Positions 15,164-24,900 of a DNA stretch of 32,107 nucleotides are shown in pieces. Every line of letters begins with the position of its first letter. Within the stretch, counting starts at the first letter, position 1. Position numbers and translations under genes: made by a program. Under the pieces are notes generated by a model. It searched no databases. It was not told where the DNA came from and was given only the letters and a program-made list of their open reading frames with translations. Source of the stretch: a virus; IMG/VR virus record IMGVR_UViG_3300010153_000047, positions 1-32,107 of that record; one strand, written 5' to 3'.

Positions 15164-15748
15164 TTAGCTTCGTGATTGACCAGGTCTTGGGAACTGAATC
15201 TTATCGCCGAACTCGCTACTTAAGTTCTCACAAGATGCCCAATCATATTTCCAATTTAAGTCAATTGTTCTCATTTCATCATTTGTGTAATCAAGAGATG
15301 AAAATTTAACTGATTGAATAAACGGATTGTGCATTGTCCAAGACTCAACAGCATTACCAGCACCGTCAAAGATATCAATCACAACATCACCAACAGCAGT
15401 GTTAGCACCACTCTTTGTGATCGAAGTTGGATTTCCAGCAAACTCTGACAATCCTTTGATTGTGTATCCAGAATTTAGAATGATCTGGTTGGTAAGTTGG
15501 GCAGCGTTTGGTGAAATTGGATCAACCAAAGTCATAGCCACGTCTTGCCATTGAACTCGACCCGGGAACTTGAATTCATTATCGAAGAATGAATGCGTTA
15601 TATCAGTTACTTGGTAACTTGGAGTGTCAACAGTTTTTGCCCACCACACTGCTGCAGTCTGTGCATCAGTTGCGAATGTTCCAAAAATTGAAACCCTCCA
15701 TCTAAAATTTCTTTTCGGTTCGGTTGTGTTCTCAGTCCAAAATGACAT
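15164..15748 (-). CDS. 19: Tail tube protein gp19 paralogue 1
   Basis: 194 residues. Its N-terminus 'M-S-F-W-T-E-N-T-T-E-P-K-R-x-F-R-W' and 'V-D-T-P-S-Y-Q-V', and C-terminus 'V-E-S-W-T-M-H-N-P-F-I-Q-S-V-K-F-S-S-L-D-Y' are typical of T4-like tail tube proteins. It directly follows the sheath, the T4 order (18 then 19). AGGAG lies about 10 bp before the ATG at 15748, and the ACTATTTA motif 22 bp upstream gives it a possible promoter separate from the sheath. It is the more likely main tube protein. Confidence 0.9.
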   Translation of the reverse strand: MSFWTENTTEPKRNFRWRVSIFGTFATDAQTAAVWWAKTVDTPSYQVTDITHSFFDNEFKFPGRVQWQDVAMTLVDPISPNAAQLTNQIILNSGYTIKGLSEFAGNPTSITKSGANTAVGDVVIDIFDGAGNAVESWTMHNPFIQSVKFSSLDYTNDEMRTIDLNWKYDWASCENLSSEFGDKIQFPRPGQSRS

Positions 15749-15770
15749 AGTAATAATCTCCTGTTTACTT

Positions 15771-15778
15771 TAAATAGT
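15771..15778 (-). promoter_or_regulatory. ACTATTTA motif upstream of tail tube
   Basis: Minus strand AC-ACTATTTA, 22 bp before the tail tube ATG and 5 bp after the sheath stop codon. Confidence 0.65.
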
Positions 15779-15783
15779 GTCTA

Positions 15784-18477
15784 TTAAAATTCCACGCCGC
15801 TTTGGGTGATAACAAAGTCAATTGCGATGAACTCGATTGCTTTGGCAGGCTTAACGAAGATTTTTGCATACATGATGTTACGATCTTGCAAGTCTGGCGT
15901 AGTTGTTGTTTCATCAAGAACCAACTTGTATTCTGTGATCCCAAATTGTGAACGAACTTCTGATAGAATTGGTTCAACACGAGATTTAAATTTGTCAAAG
16001 GTAGCCTTTGTGCTTTGTTCAAAAAGAATAGTGTCAGAGATGTCTCCGATTCTTTTCTTCAAGAAGATCATCATTCTACGAACATTGATGCGATCAAGCG
16101 CAGAAGCTGACTGTTGAAGAGTTTTTTGTCCAAAGATAACGGTGTCACCTGTTGCAGGGAAACGAGCGATTGGATTAACATTAACTTCATAGAGCTTATC
16201 TCTATCAGCTTTTGTTAAGTGCTCTAGCGTTCCGACAACGGCTGGTCCGCCTTGTCCACCAAGAGGGTTAAGTCCACCACGGTTGAAACCAGCAGGAGCG
16301 AACCATGGCTGAGAATCAGCCTCTGATTTAGCAATAGCGCCGATTGCAGCAACCGAAGGAGGTGCCATTAAGATTGAACCGTTTCCGTTAGAAACATCTG
16401 ACAATCTAACATTTGGATAGTAAGTGGCAGCGTAAGAAGAGTCGAATCCGGCAGTGTTAATTTCAGCAACAACTGAGTTAATTGCTCCAGCAGTTGCTGC
16501 AGTTCCAGTGTCTTCTGCTGATTGATCAATCCCTGCGATGTCAACGATTGCCAAAGCATCACCACGAGCAGCGGTTTGATTGATCAAGTCTTGATTGCGA
16601 GCTCTTGATGTGATCCCAGGCATTGCAATTAAGTCATAACGAATCATGTCTCTATCAGCAACAATGCTAAGAGCAGACTCTAAAGAGTATTTTGCATAAC
16701 CAGAAGCGATTGCAGTTTCATTGAATGGGTTTTCCAACAAGATGTTTTCACCATTGGTTCCACCGAAGAACGGAGCAACAAATTGCTTAACACCAGCGTT
16801 GATCAAAGTTGTAATATCTGCACCCGCTGAAGCCGGATTGAAGTAATAAAGACCAGTGGCCGTTACAATGTCATTAAGAGTAAAGACGTAGGATGCATTT
16901 GAGTTTGCATCGCCTTCGGCTAAGTGTGGGTCGTAGTCGGCTTTTCTAAAGCTTAAATCTGCAAAGTCGCCTTCGCCTTTTTGAGCCAAGTAAGAAAGTC
17001 CAAACAAAGATGTCGATGGGTAATTTGCCCCTCTCAAGTAAGTGTTTGTTGTAGACAAGCCATAGGTTGGCCACGCTGTAGTAATACTGTCTGTTAACCT
17101 TAAGCCTTCAAGTAATCTTACACCTTGACCATTTGGAGTGGCATCCAATCCATAAATCCAACTTGCATTTCTAGCAGCAGATGCTTCGGTAATGGTTTGA
17201 TCAGCGAGAGGGTTTTTCGGCCCCACGAAGCCAACCGGAAGATCAGATTTGTTAACACTTGATGCCATTTCAATACGAACAAGGTCGGAAACATTGTCGT
17301 AAATTCCAGTAGTAACTACTTTGCCCTTTGTTGCATCCCAAGTTTGATTAACTGTTCCAATTCTTTTTGCAATGTAATTGATGTCATCTGGATTTAAAGT
17401 AAGGTTTGAATATTTTTCAACATACTCAGAAGGACCAGCTCCAACTCGTGCAATTTCAATTGAGAAAGTTGCATTTGGTTTCACTGTTGATGCTTCACGT
17501 AAATCTTTAACACGAACAACATAATTCTTTGCAAAATCTCCGCCTTCATCTAAGGCTGCAAGTCTAAACAGCTTTTTGCCTGATGATGCATTTGAAGCAA
17601 TAAACCAACCTGATTTTGAAGCTTGAAGTTTAAGTTTGTGATCACAAAGAGTATCAGAAACAACTGTTGGGTCAAGGGCCATAACAAAAGCACAGAGACC
17701 ATTGGCTCCATCTAATCTGGCCACATTTCTTTCGAACGACTCACCTAAGAAATATTTGAAATTATAAGTTCCAACCCCAGTAGAAAATTTTGTAGGATCA
17801 GTGCTTAAAACGTTTCGAATGAAGTTTGGAGAATTTGGATCAAAATTAAAGGTGAATGCCTCAGTGTCCGAACCGTCATCAATAGTTAGTCCCCAACCAG
17901 CGGATCCTTTCTTGATCGCATAGGCGCTGACATTGGTTTGTGGTGCAACGATGAGTGGATCTCTAGCGTCGCCGTTTAGTCCAAGTTGGATACCATCAGC
18001 ATAGACAATTGCACCGAGAACAGCATTCATAGCTCCAGCTCCAGCTGGATTGTCTGATACAAAAATACCTAAGGCACCCTTCACATCTGCAACAGCCGGT
18101 ATTGCACCGCCATTAAAGTTGGCTTGAGTAACACTCCATCCGGCATCTCCGGGATTCTCTTCTTCTCCGGCTAAGCGGATAAATTTAACGGGACCAACTC
18201 CAGCAGCTAGATAAGCTTCAGCAGAATAACCTGCCCAAGATCCAGCACCAGTGTTGCCCTCGCGCCAAGGGTCAGTTCTTTTAACGCCGTCCATTGGTGT
18301 TCCAAACACGTCATGGAAGTTGCTCAAAGAAGTGATCTTAATTGGCTTCATAGCGGGGCCTTTCTTGGCTCGTCCGATCAAAAGTATTCCGTCTTGCTCA
18401 GGGACTGGGCTGACCGATGATTGGTCAATTTCTCTCAGTTCAATTCCTGGAGACACAAAGTCAAACTTGGTAGGCAT
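15784..18477 (-). CDS. 18: Tail sheath protein gp18
   Basis: 897 residues, against 659 in T4, so the outer domains are enlarged. The N-terminus 'F-V-S-P-G-I-E-L-R-E-I-D' with 'G-I-L-L-I-G-R-A-K-K-G-P' (about 30-41) and the C-terminal domain 'N-P-I-A-R-F-P-x-x-G...F-G-Q-K-T-L...L-D-R-I-N-V-R-R-M' with 'R-D/Q-I-M-Y-A-K' are the hallmarks of contractile sheaths; these two ends form the conserved inner domain that links subunits. The protein forms hexameric rings round the tube and contracts on infection. The ATG at 18477 has AAGGAG upstream; an ACTATTTA motif lies 31 bp upstream. Confidence 0.95.
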   Translation of the reverse strand: MPTKFDFVSPGIELREIDQSSVSPVPEQDGILLIGRAKKGPAMKPIKITSLSNFHDVFGTPMDGVKRTDPWREGNTGAGSWAGYSAEAYLAAGVGPVKFIRLAGEEENPGDAGWSVTQANFNGGAIPAVADVKGALGIFVSDNPAGAGAMNAVLGAIVYADGIQLGLNGDARDPLIVAPQTNVSAYAIKKGSAGWGLTIDDGSDTEAFTFNFDPNSPNFIRNVLSTDPTKFSTGVGTYNFKYFLGESFERNVARLDGANGLCAFVMALDPTVVSDTLCDHKLKLQASKSGWFIASNASSGKKLFRLAALDEGGDFAKNYVVRVKDLREASTVKPNATFSIEIARVGAGPSEYVEKYSNLTLNPDDINYIAKRIGTVNQTWDATKGKVVTTGIYDNVSDLVRIEMASSVNKSDLPVGFVGPKNPLADQTITEASAARNASWIYGLDATPNGQGVRLLEGLRLTDSITTAWPTYGLSTTNTYLRGANYPSTSLFGLSYLAQKGEGDFADLSFRKADYDPHLAEGDANSNASYVFTLNDIVTATGLYYFNPASAGADITTLINAGVKQFVAPFFGGTNGENILLENPFNETAIASGYAKYSLESALSIVADRDMIRYDLIAMPGITSRARNQDLINQTAARGDALAIVDIAGIDQSAEDTGTAATAGAINSVVAEINTAGFDSSYAATYYPNVRLSDVSNGNGSILMAPPSVAAIGAIAKSEADSQPWFAPAGFNRGGLNPLGGQGGPAVVGTLEHLTKADRDKLYEVNVNPIARFPATGDTVIFGQKTLQQSASALDRINVRRMMIFLKKRIGDISDTILFEQSTKATFDKFKSRVEPILSEVRSQFGITEYKLVLDETTTTPDLQDRNIMYAKIFVKPAKAIEFIAIDFVITQSGVEF

Positions 18478-18508
18478 TAAAAATTCTCCTTAATTATTCA
18501 TTTCTTAG

Positions 18509-18516
18509 TAAATAGT
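18509..18516 (-). promoter_or_regulatory. ACTATTTA motif upstream of tail sheath
   Basis: Minus strand CG-ACTATTTA, 31 bp before the sheath ATG, in the short gap after the gp15-like gene. Confidence 0.65.
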
Positions 18517-18533
18517 CGTCTGAAAAGCCAAAG

Positions 18534-19373
18534 TCATAAATCTCGGTAATTCTCACCGTTCTTATCCCACGGCTTTGAATCTCCCACAATGACGCGCTCT
18601 CTCGTGATCTTTACTTCAACGATTGATTGCTCTCTTTTCACAACTGGTTGATCGTCATTTATGCCGTTTCCATTGATGTATCCAAGAACTTTGAATTGGA
18701 CTTTCGACGTAAACATCCTTTCGTCTTGTCCGAGGGATGATTGGTTGCTTGTTAAGCCATAATCATCTTGGACAAATAATTCATATTGATAGCCATTACT
18801 TTCTATAATAAAATAATTTTTATTGTCAGAAATAAACAATGGCAAGATGTGATTCATTTGTTGTTGGTATTCTGTTCTTATGTTTATCTCAAACATGCAG
18901 TTCAAATAAATCGGTTTTGGGATTGAAATTGTTTCGTATACAATCTTTTTTGTTGAAACAGGACCTGTATCATCACCCTTAGTTTCACGTTTCCTAGAAG
19001 CGTTTTGAAAATTTTGAGTTTTGTCCTGTTTGACCACTCTTCTAATTTGAATGTAGTCTTTTCCATTTTGAGAATCATCCATGTAAGTAGCTTGGACCGA
19101 TCCCTTAAAGGTATCATCTCTAGAGACTGCGGTTCTTGCAACTGTTATTAAGGGTAGTTTTAGTTTTCCAACCTTATCTCTCAATTCTTTATTGTTTTTG
19201 ATTTGGAATGTTCTCTCAGAACCCATCCAAAGGACTTTAACCTTTTCTTTACCGCCATTGGTAATTGTGTGTGGATCTAAAACTTCATTGATAAAGTTGT
19301 AGACAGCAGTATCAATGTTTTCCAAAGTTGATGCTGTCGTTATTTCTTGTTTATCCGGCATTGAATAGTCCAT
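18534..19373 (-). CDS. 15: gp15-like tail sheath stabiliser/completion protein
   Basis: 279 residues (T4 gp15 is 272). The middle has 'I-S-I-P-K-P-I-Y-L-N-C-M-F-E-I-N-I-R-T-E-Y' and 'M-N-x-I-L-P-L-F', matching T4 gp15 'P-x-x-I-x-Y-E-L-x-I-F-T-R-Y-x-x-x-x...Q-I-L-P-Y-F', followed by 'F-x-V-x-G-Y-I'. In T4, gp15 forms the ring that caps the sheath and joins it to the neck. The start at 19373 overlaps the gp14-like gene by 23 bp; the ATG at 19361 (Met5) is an alternative start. Order 13, 14, 15, 18, 19 is as in T4. Confidence 0.75.
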   Translation of the reverse strand: MDYSMPDKQEITTASTLENIDTAVYNFINEVLDPHTITNGGKEKVKVLWMGSERTFQIKNNKELRDKVGKLKLPLITVARTAVSRDDTFKGSVQATYMDDSQNGKDYIQIRRVVKQDKTQNFQNASRKRETKGDDTGPVSTKKIVYETISIPKPIYLNCMFEINIRTEYQQQMNHILPLFISDNKNYFIIESNGYQYELFVQDDYGLTSNQSSLGQDERMFTSKVQFKVLGYINGNGINDDQPVVKREQSIVEVKITRERVIVGDSKPWDKNGENYRDL

Positions 19374-19836
19374 CTCTCGCTCTTATACATTCAGCTCCAA
19401 TTTCAAATCTAGATTCAGGTTGCCCAAATAAGATTTTTGGCTCAATGAGTTTTACAATTTCATAGAAAATTTCTCCAAACCGGACAAAATCCCCTTCTCT
19501 TACGAAAAGGTTTTGATCTTCGGTAAGCCTTCTTTTGTGAAAGTTAACCTTGATCTTTGTTGCTTTGTCGATTGCGATGTTGTCCATGTCACTGGTTTCA
19601 ACACCTTGATATTCAACTAAAGCAAAAACTCTGATTGGGTGTAAGAAATTTTTTTCAATTGCTTCACCATAAATAGGGTGAAAATCTGTGGATTCTATGT
19701 CTATTGGAAAATAAAGGACCTGTTGCCCAACAACTCTTTCGATTATTTCATCATTTACTTGTTTTACGAAGTCTTTTTCTTTTTCCCCAAAGAACATTGG
19801 CGAAGGTGGTTGCGTTGGTCTTTCCCATTTTGACAT
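19351..19836 (-). CDS. 14: gp14-like neck protein
   Basis: 161 residues against 256 in T4, lacking the T4 C-terminal part. Matching features: 'G-Q-Q-V-L-Y-F-P-I-D', 'P-I-Y-G-E-A-I-E-K-N-F', 'E-G-D-F-V-R-F' and 'I-V-K-L-I-E-P...F-G-Q' parallel T4 gp14 'Y-Y-V-P-x-E', 'I-F-G-E-D-L-x-x-K-F', 'E-G-D-L-I-Y-F' and 'V-E-P...L-G-Q'. The protein helps form the collar that closes the filled head and joins the tail. It starts 7 bp after the gp13-like stop; the AGGAT ribosome site lies in the end of that gene. Confidence 0.75.
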   Translation of the reverse strand: MSKWERPTQPPSPMFFGEKEKDFVKQVNDEIIERVVGQQVLYFPIDIESTDFHPIYGEAIEKNFLHPIRVFALVEYQGVETSDMDNIAIDKATKIKVNFHKRRLTEDQNLFVREGDFVRFGEIFYEIVKLIEPKILFGQPESRFEIGAECIRARDGLFNAG

Positions 19837-19842
19837 TATTTA

Positions 19843-21108
19843 TTATCCTACAAAAATTTTCAAAGGCGTTTTTCCAACGATTGCATCTGTGTTGTCAACC
19901 ATCCCTTTGTCAACCTCAGCTAATTTAGCATAAAGCATTTCATCTAGTTGTTTGTTTAATTCATCTCTAAGATTTTGCTGTTCAGATTGTGCTTGAGATA
20001 AAAGGTCTGCAGAGTTAAGCGTGACATTGTCTCCCGGAATTGGAACTTGGCCGCCAAACTTGCCTCGGATTTGACCAAGAGTCTCTTTCGATAAGGCAAG
20101 AGCAAAACGACGGATCCATTGCTTACCTATTGAGTTGATGCTAGCATAAGGTAGGTTTTCCATAGGCATCGTGTTCATGTTGTTCACACCATTAACACCG
20201 TTGTCATACTCTCCTTCGACAAAAGCTGTGTTTCCTCCATCTACGGAGAATTTAAACCAAAACTTTTCTGGACTGACATCATCAGGCGCAGGGTAAACTC
20301 TTAATTTATTATCGATGATTTCATAAGAATAGTGAGATGTGCGTGTGTAGAGGTGATCTTCATAAGCCATCGCTTGTAGTTTATTCTGCCATGCAGGAAT
20401 AACTTCAAAAGTAGAGTCATCTGCATACTGTCCATAATTGTTAAAATTACCAACAACATTTAATCCACCGTAGTAGCCATAAAATCTCCACATTTGCCTA
20501 GGGCTTATGTAATACATTTGTCTAATTTTAATTCTATGTTTCTTCCCAGCGCCACCACCAAGAGAACTTGAGAATGGAACCGTGGGGTCTGCCACAATGA
20601 TATCCTCGACGATCTTTTGTAGGTCATAGTCTTGCTCCATAGCCACCCTATCAAAAGATGCAGAGTAAATTGGCTCTGTACCTCCAACGGTTGCTTCGGT
20701 TGAAAACTTATCCGCTACTCGGAATGCATAATCAAATTGGAACTTTGGATATTTCAAAGAAACATCTGAACCCGATACTAAACCACCCTTCTCATCAAAG
20801 GAGCCAGTAGGTCCACCCAAGGCAGAACCTAGAGCATTTCTAGCTTGATGTAGGTTGACTATGTAAGAATATTCAAAACATGCTTCTTCATAATTATTGT
20901 AGACTTCTTTAGCAGTCAATTCAATATCTAAGACATTGCCACCCAACCTGTTGTAGGTGTAGGCAACTTGATCTGCTGCACCAGATAGAAAGGCGACTGT
21001 GCTATAAAATCCAATAGCGAGAGTGGCAGTTACATCTGCCTCGACTCCGACAGATGGGAGTGCAATCGCGGATGTTGTTGATGTGGGTGTTAAAGGTGGG
21101 AAAGCCAT
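19843..21108 (-). CDS. 13: gp13-like neck protein
   Basis: 421 residues (T4 gp13 is 309). The N-terminal part 'G-G-N-V-L-D-I-E-L-T-A-K-E-V-Y' (about 55-69) and the C-terminal part 'L-G-Q-I-R-G-K-F-G-G-Q-V-P-I-P-G-D-N-V-T-L' followed by 'L-x-x-x-A-x-x-E-x-x-x-L-R-D-E-L' match T4 gp13 (I-N-V-E-L-T-x-x-Q-I-Y; L-N-G-Q-I-x-A-x-x-x-G-x-x-L-P-G-G-V-T). The protein joins portal and neck. GGAGG lies before ATG 21108. A terminator and an ACTATTTA motif lie upstream, so it opens the neck operon 13-14-15. Confidence 0.8.
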   Translation of the reverse strand: MAFPPLTPTSTTSAIALPSVGVEADVTATLAIGFYSTVAFLSGAADQVAYTYNRLGGNVLDIELTAKEVYNNYEEACFEYSYIVNLHQARNALGSALGGPTGSFDEKGGLVSGSDVSLKYPKFQFDYAFRVADKFSTEATVGGTEPIYSASFDRVAMEQDYDLQKIVEDIIVADPTVPFSSSLGGGAGKKHRIKIRQMYYISPRQMWRFYGYYGGLNVVGNFNNYGQYADDSTFEVIPAWQNKLQAMAYEDHLYTRTSHYSYEIIDNKLRVYPAPDDVSPEKFWFKFSVDGGNTAFVEGEYDNGVNGVNNMNTMPMENLPYASINSIGKQWIRRFALALSKETLGQIRGKFGGQVPIPGDNVTLNSADLLSQAQSEQQNLRDELNKQLDEMLYAKLAEVDKGMVDNTDAIVGKTPLKIFVG

Positions 21109-21129
21109 AGAATAAATCCTCCGTCTTTA

Positions 21130-21137
21130 TAAATAGT
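21130..21137 (-). promoter_or_regulatory. ACTATTTA motif upstream of neck operon
   Basis: Minus strand AA-ACTATTTA, 21 bp before the gp13-like ATG and right after an intrinsic terminator. Confidence 0.7.
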
Positions 21138-21143
21138 TTCATG

Positions 21144-21178
21144 AAAAAGAAACCCCCAGATGAACTATCATCTAGGGG
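21144..21178 (-). terminator. Intrinsic terminator after 95-residue gene
   Basis: Minus strand stem CCCC + AGATGA with TCATCT + GGGG (one bulged base, 4-base loop), followed by TTTCTTTTT. It separates the head-associated gene group from the neck operon. Confidence 0.85.
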
Positions 21179-21201
21179 AAAGGAGGTTAAAATGATTAGA
21201 C

Positions 21202-21489
21202 TTAATTCTTTTTCTTAGAGGGGGTTTTGCGTGGTGCTTTATTTTTAGTAGCTTTACGCGCAGCTTTCTTTTCTTTAACCTCTTCAACTGCTTCTGCTGC
21301 TTCTTCTGCAATGTCTTCTGCTGTTTCTTTTATTTCTTCAACAGCTTCCTTTGCAGCTTCTACGATCTCTTCTGCTGCTTCAATTGCTTCTTCTACAATC
21401 TTTTCAACAACAGACTCTGTGTTTTCCACAATGCCTTGGGCTCTATTTGCCCATTTAATTCTTCTTGATTTTCTTTTGTTACTAGCCAT
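21202..21489 (-). CDS. Basic-ended coiled-coil protein, unknown
   Basis: 95 residues in three blocks. Residues 1-15 are basic (Lys-Arg-Lys-Ser-Arg-Arg). Residues about 25-72 are nearly all Glu, Ala, Val and Ile with repeats of the type Glu-x-Ala-x-Glu-x-Ile/Val, a long amphipathic or coiled-coil helix. Residues about 73-95 are Lys/Arg/Pro-rich, like the tail of histone H1. It could bridge DNA or act as an internal head protein or scaffold, but nothing decides this. ATG 21489 has AGGAG upstream, and the gene follows the 134-residue protein by 14 bp. Confidence 0.65.
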   Translation of the reverse strand: MASNKRKSRRIKWANRAQGIVENTESVVEKIVEEAIEAAEEIVEAAKEAVEEIKETAEDIAEEAAEAVEEVKEKKAARKATKNKAPRKTPSKKKN

Positions 21490-21503
21490 TTTATTCTCCT
21501 AAA

Positions 21504-21908
21504 TTAAGCTGATTGTTGCCAAGTTACACCGTGGGTCATTCCACTGACATACCACTTTGTTCCGTCACAGATCAAGTCCAAATAAGAACCTGCGGCTGCC
21601 CCTGAGGGTAAGGTGATTTTTGTCTCATTGCTGGTTCCAACTGGTAAAACATCCACCCCAGAATCGTCGAAAATTAAAATTCCTTCCATTGCTGGTGTTT
21701 CAATTGTCAAGTTTGCTGTTGAAACATCTGCTAAGATTATCTTCAAATAACATCCCGTCGTTGTGAAGTCAATAGTTAGTGCGATTGTTTGACTTGCAGT
21801 TACAAATAAACATTTACCGCTTGATCTTTCACCTATGATTTGATCGGAACCTATGGTTTCCGTATCCCATCGTGCTGCATTATATGGTGTTCTTGCAATT
21901 CTAGACAT
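21504..21908 (-). CDS. Small beta-structured virion protein
   Basis: 134 residues, probably all beta. It resembles the N-terminal part of the 1042-residue protein next to it: both read 'L-T/S-I...F/L-P...Y...I/T-L...A-x-x-T', then 'G-I/L-...', and end in 'L-x-x-D-G-T-K/N-W-Y/F-V-x-S'. The same type of beta domain ends many tail fibres. A virion decoration or fibre-tip role is likely from this and from its late-type motif (ACTATTTA, 21 bp upstream). GAGGAA lies before the ATG at 21908. Confidence 0.7.
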   Translation of the reverse strand: MSRIARTPYNAARWDTETIGSDQIIGERSSGKCLFVTASQTIALTIDFTTTGCYLKIILADVSTANLTIETPAMEGILIFDDSGVDVLPVGTSNETKITLPSGAAAGSYLDLICDGTKWYVSGMTHGVTWQQSA

Positions 21909-21929
21909 TTTTAATTTTCCTCGTGTTAT

Positions 21930-21937
21930 TAAATAGT
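21930..21937 (-). promoter_or_regulatory. ACTATTTA motif upstream of 134-residue gene
   Basis: Minus strand AA-ACTATTTA, 21 bp before the ATG. Confidence 0.65.
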
Positions 21938-21950
21938 TTGTTTTTAGTTA

Positions 21951-24900
21951 TTAAGACAATGTAATGGTTATATCGATAAATGGTAGCACCCCACCTGCGG
22001 CCCTATTATGAATATCTTGATCATTAAACACTACCACATTCAATGTATCAGGTAGGGATGTCACTGAGATCTCAGAAGAGATTGATCCACCCGAACCTAC
22101 TTTGACAACCCAACTACTACCATTGTGAACATCTAATCCAAGGTCAAATCCACTTGCTGTCTTTTTAACTGTGAATCTGTGTAACTTTTCAAACTCTGCA
22201 GGTGACCACGAATAACCATTAATGGTGTGGCTAGTGAATGAGGTGGAAACATCTTGCCTCTCGGTGTCATTGGTAGCATCTGTTCTTTCGAGAAAAGATG
22301 CAGCCTGCTTTGTATCATTAGATCCGTGGGTACCTTGGTCCTCGCGTAACCTATAAACAAGTTCAGATTGGTGCCTAGTGTGCAAGACAGCATTTGTGCC
22401 ATTGTTTGCCGGCGTCCAAGAGTTTGATAGAGTGGTCCCATAAAGAGTTTCAAGCGCAGAGAAGTCAATCAGCGATAGATTTAAGGCATTAGATGGGGAA
22501 CCAACGCCTGCTGGTCTTGTTGTGTTCCTACCCCTTCTCCATTCAACATAGTAGGTTTGTCCCACAGACATTGACGCAATGTTTAGGCTATTTTTGAACT
22601 TAGCATATTCTGCATCGTAAGTCGCACTAATGTTGGCCGGAATGAATTTCACTGCATTTGATGTTGGAACCGTATCACCAGACTTCCAAAAAGCATCTCC
22701 CAGCGTATAATTTTCTAGAACACTAGTACTTGTCCCAGTTAGATTTATCAACTGCTTAATTGTAAATGCATCAACCGCTGCGACAACCACCTGTAAGGTC
22801 TTCTGAGTTGCAGCCCCTGCACCATTGGAAGAGTCAAAGGTTAAATTGTAAGTGGCTGGAGCATTTACATCCAATGTGTCCCCACCTGGTGTCACAGCAG
22901 ATCCATCATTAGTAGAGGCAGTGAATGAGAAAGAGTCTCCCTCATTAATGTTGACGGTAGTGTTGGTAATGTCTGCACCGCCTGCATCATTAGTAATCGT
23001 TATCACTGGAGGTGTAGCTGGTGCACTAATGGTTAAGGTTTCTGCAATTGATTGACCAGATTCCCCTGCTGCAGAATTGATTGACTTAGCTGTTATTGAT
23101 CTAGAGCCAGTGCTTAGTGATGTTGTTGTGTAAGTAAATGCTCCACTTGAGACAGCTACTGGGCTTCCGTTATTTGAGCCATCCACCAAAACTTGAACTG
23201 TCAAATTATCTGCATTTGAACCGGTAACTGTTCCTACAACCGTTACGGTTCCATTACCATTATCAGTTACACTTGATATAACTGGGATAATAACTTGAGT
23301 TGTTACAGTTACGGTTCTGGTTATTGTTGATTGATTACCAGCCTGATCAGTGGAAGTGTAAGTTACCGTTTTGCTTCCTTCGGTTGCTGTTACTTGTGTA
23401 GACCAATTCGAAAGCGTAGTCACTGAACTGAAGTCAGTGGCAGTTGCTCCGGTGTCATGGTTTGTTCCGATGTCTCCAAGGTAAATTGTCGGAGATGCCG
23501 GACCAACTAAACTCTGAACAGGTGCAACCCTATCTACATTTAAAGAAAAGGGAGTGCTTGCTTGCGATGCCATAAAGCTAGTTTTTGTAGCCTTCGCTGT
23601 TAATGAATTGATTGATTCATTTGTTGCATTAATTGTTGCAGTGTAATTCCCAGATCCATCAACAGAGGGTCCTGAAACTGGTGTGATTTGTGTAGATCCA
23701 TTAAATAGAGCTATGGTTGCTCCAGCAGTTGTTGTTCCTGTTACTGTAAATGGATTAGCTGTGTTTGTGTAAGTTCCATTTACCTCTGCAGTAACTGCTA
23801 AAGTTGGCTGACCTAAGGTAGGTGGCGTGAATGTAACTGAAGTAACATCCGACAAGGGACTATTACCAGCAACGTCTGATGCTTGAACTGTTAGGTCAAA
23901 AGATGAATTAAACGTGAGGTTTGTAGTAAATGTCCAAGCACCTCCGCCATTAGCGGTGACTGTGCCCAATAAAGTTGCATCTTTGTAGATTTTAACAGTT
24001 GAGTTAGCTTGCGCTGTTCCGGTAGTGGTGAACTCTGTAATATTAACTGCATGGAATTGAGCAGTAGAGATGATTGGTTTTGCTGGAGGTGTCACATCTG
24101 TTACGGTACCAGGAATTGTTCTAGAATAGCTTACTGCATTGTAAGTAAAACTGTAGATAATATCAAATGTCGCGCCGTGGGCTAGACCAGTGTTATATTC
24201 TGAACTGTCGATTGTTGGAGTAATTGGATTGCCAACTGGGTCCTTAACTAAAACACCAGTGCTGAAATTGACCGATTCTCCGGGCTCTGGACTGAAACTA
24301 GTGGGGGTATTGAAAATAATAGAACCAGCATTACTAGCAAAAATTTCAGATGCTGAAATTCCAACTTGTCCGAGACCGATCTTGGTTGCTGTAAATGTAA
24401 ATTCATAACTATTACTTGGTAGGTTGGAAATAGTTGTGGACCAATCTCCATTACTATCAACTGTTATTGTAAAGGTTTGCACTAAACTATTTGTCTCAAC
24501 AATCTCTATTGTTGAGTTTGGTTCTGCGGTTCCCACAAAGTTTAATTCATGAACGGCAGTCAATGAAGAAACAGGAAAGGTTGTGTTAGAAGTAAAGCTA
24601 GAAATTATAACATCTGCGTAGCTTGGATTTACTGTGGGTGGGAGCCCAACTGCAATCCCTGGGTTGCCACCAATCCCTATAGTTCCGCCGGTTGCAATTG
24701 ACCAAACAAACCAATCATTCCCATGAGACAAGAAGTTGACAAAAGACCCATCAGAAGTACTTGTTTCCAAATCTAAACTACCAGCATCAACAGGAATTGG
24801 ATCTATAGATAGGGTTCCATTTTGAGTGTTTAAGACTAGACCCTTTATCGCATTGGATCCTTGACAAGTAGCAGTGGCTTTTCCAGTGAAACCTTCAGTA

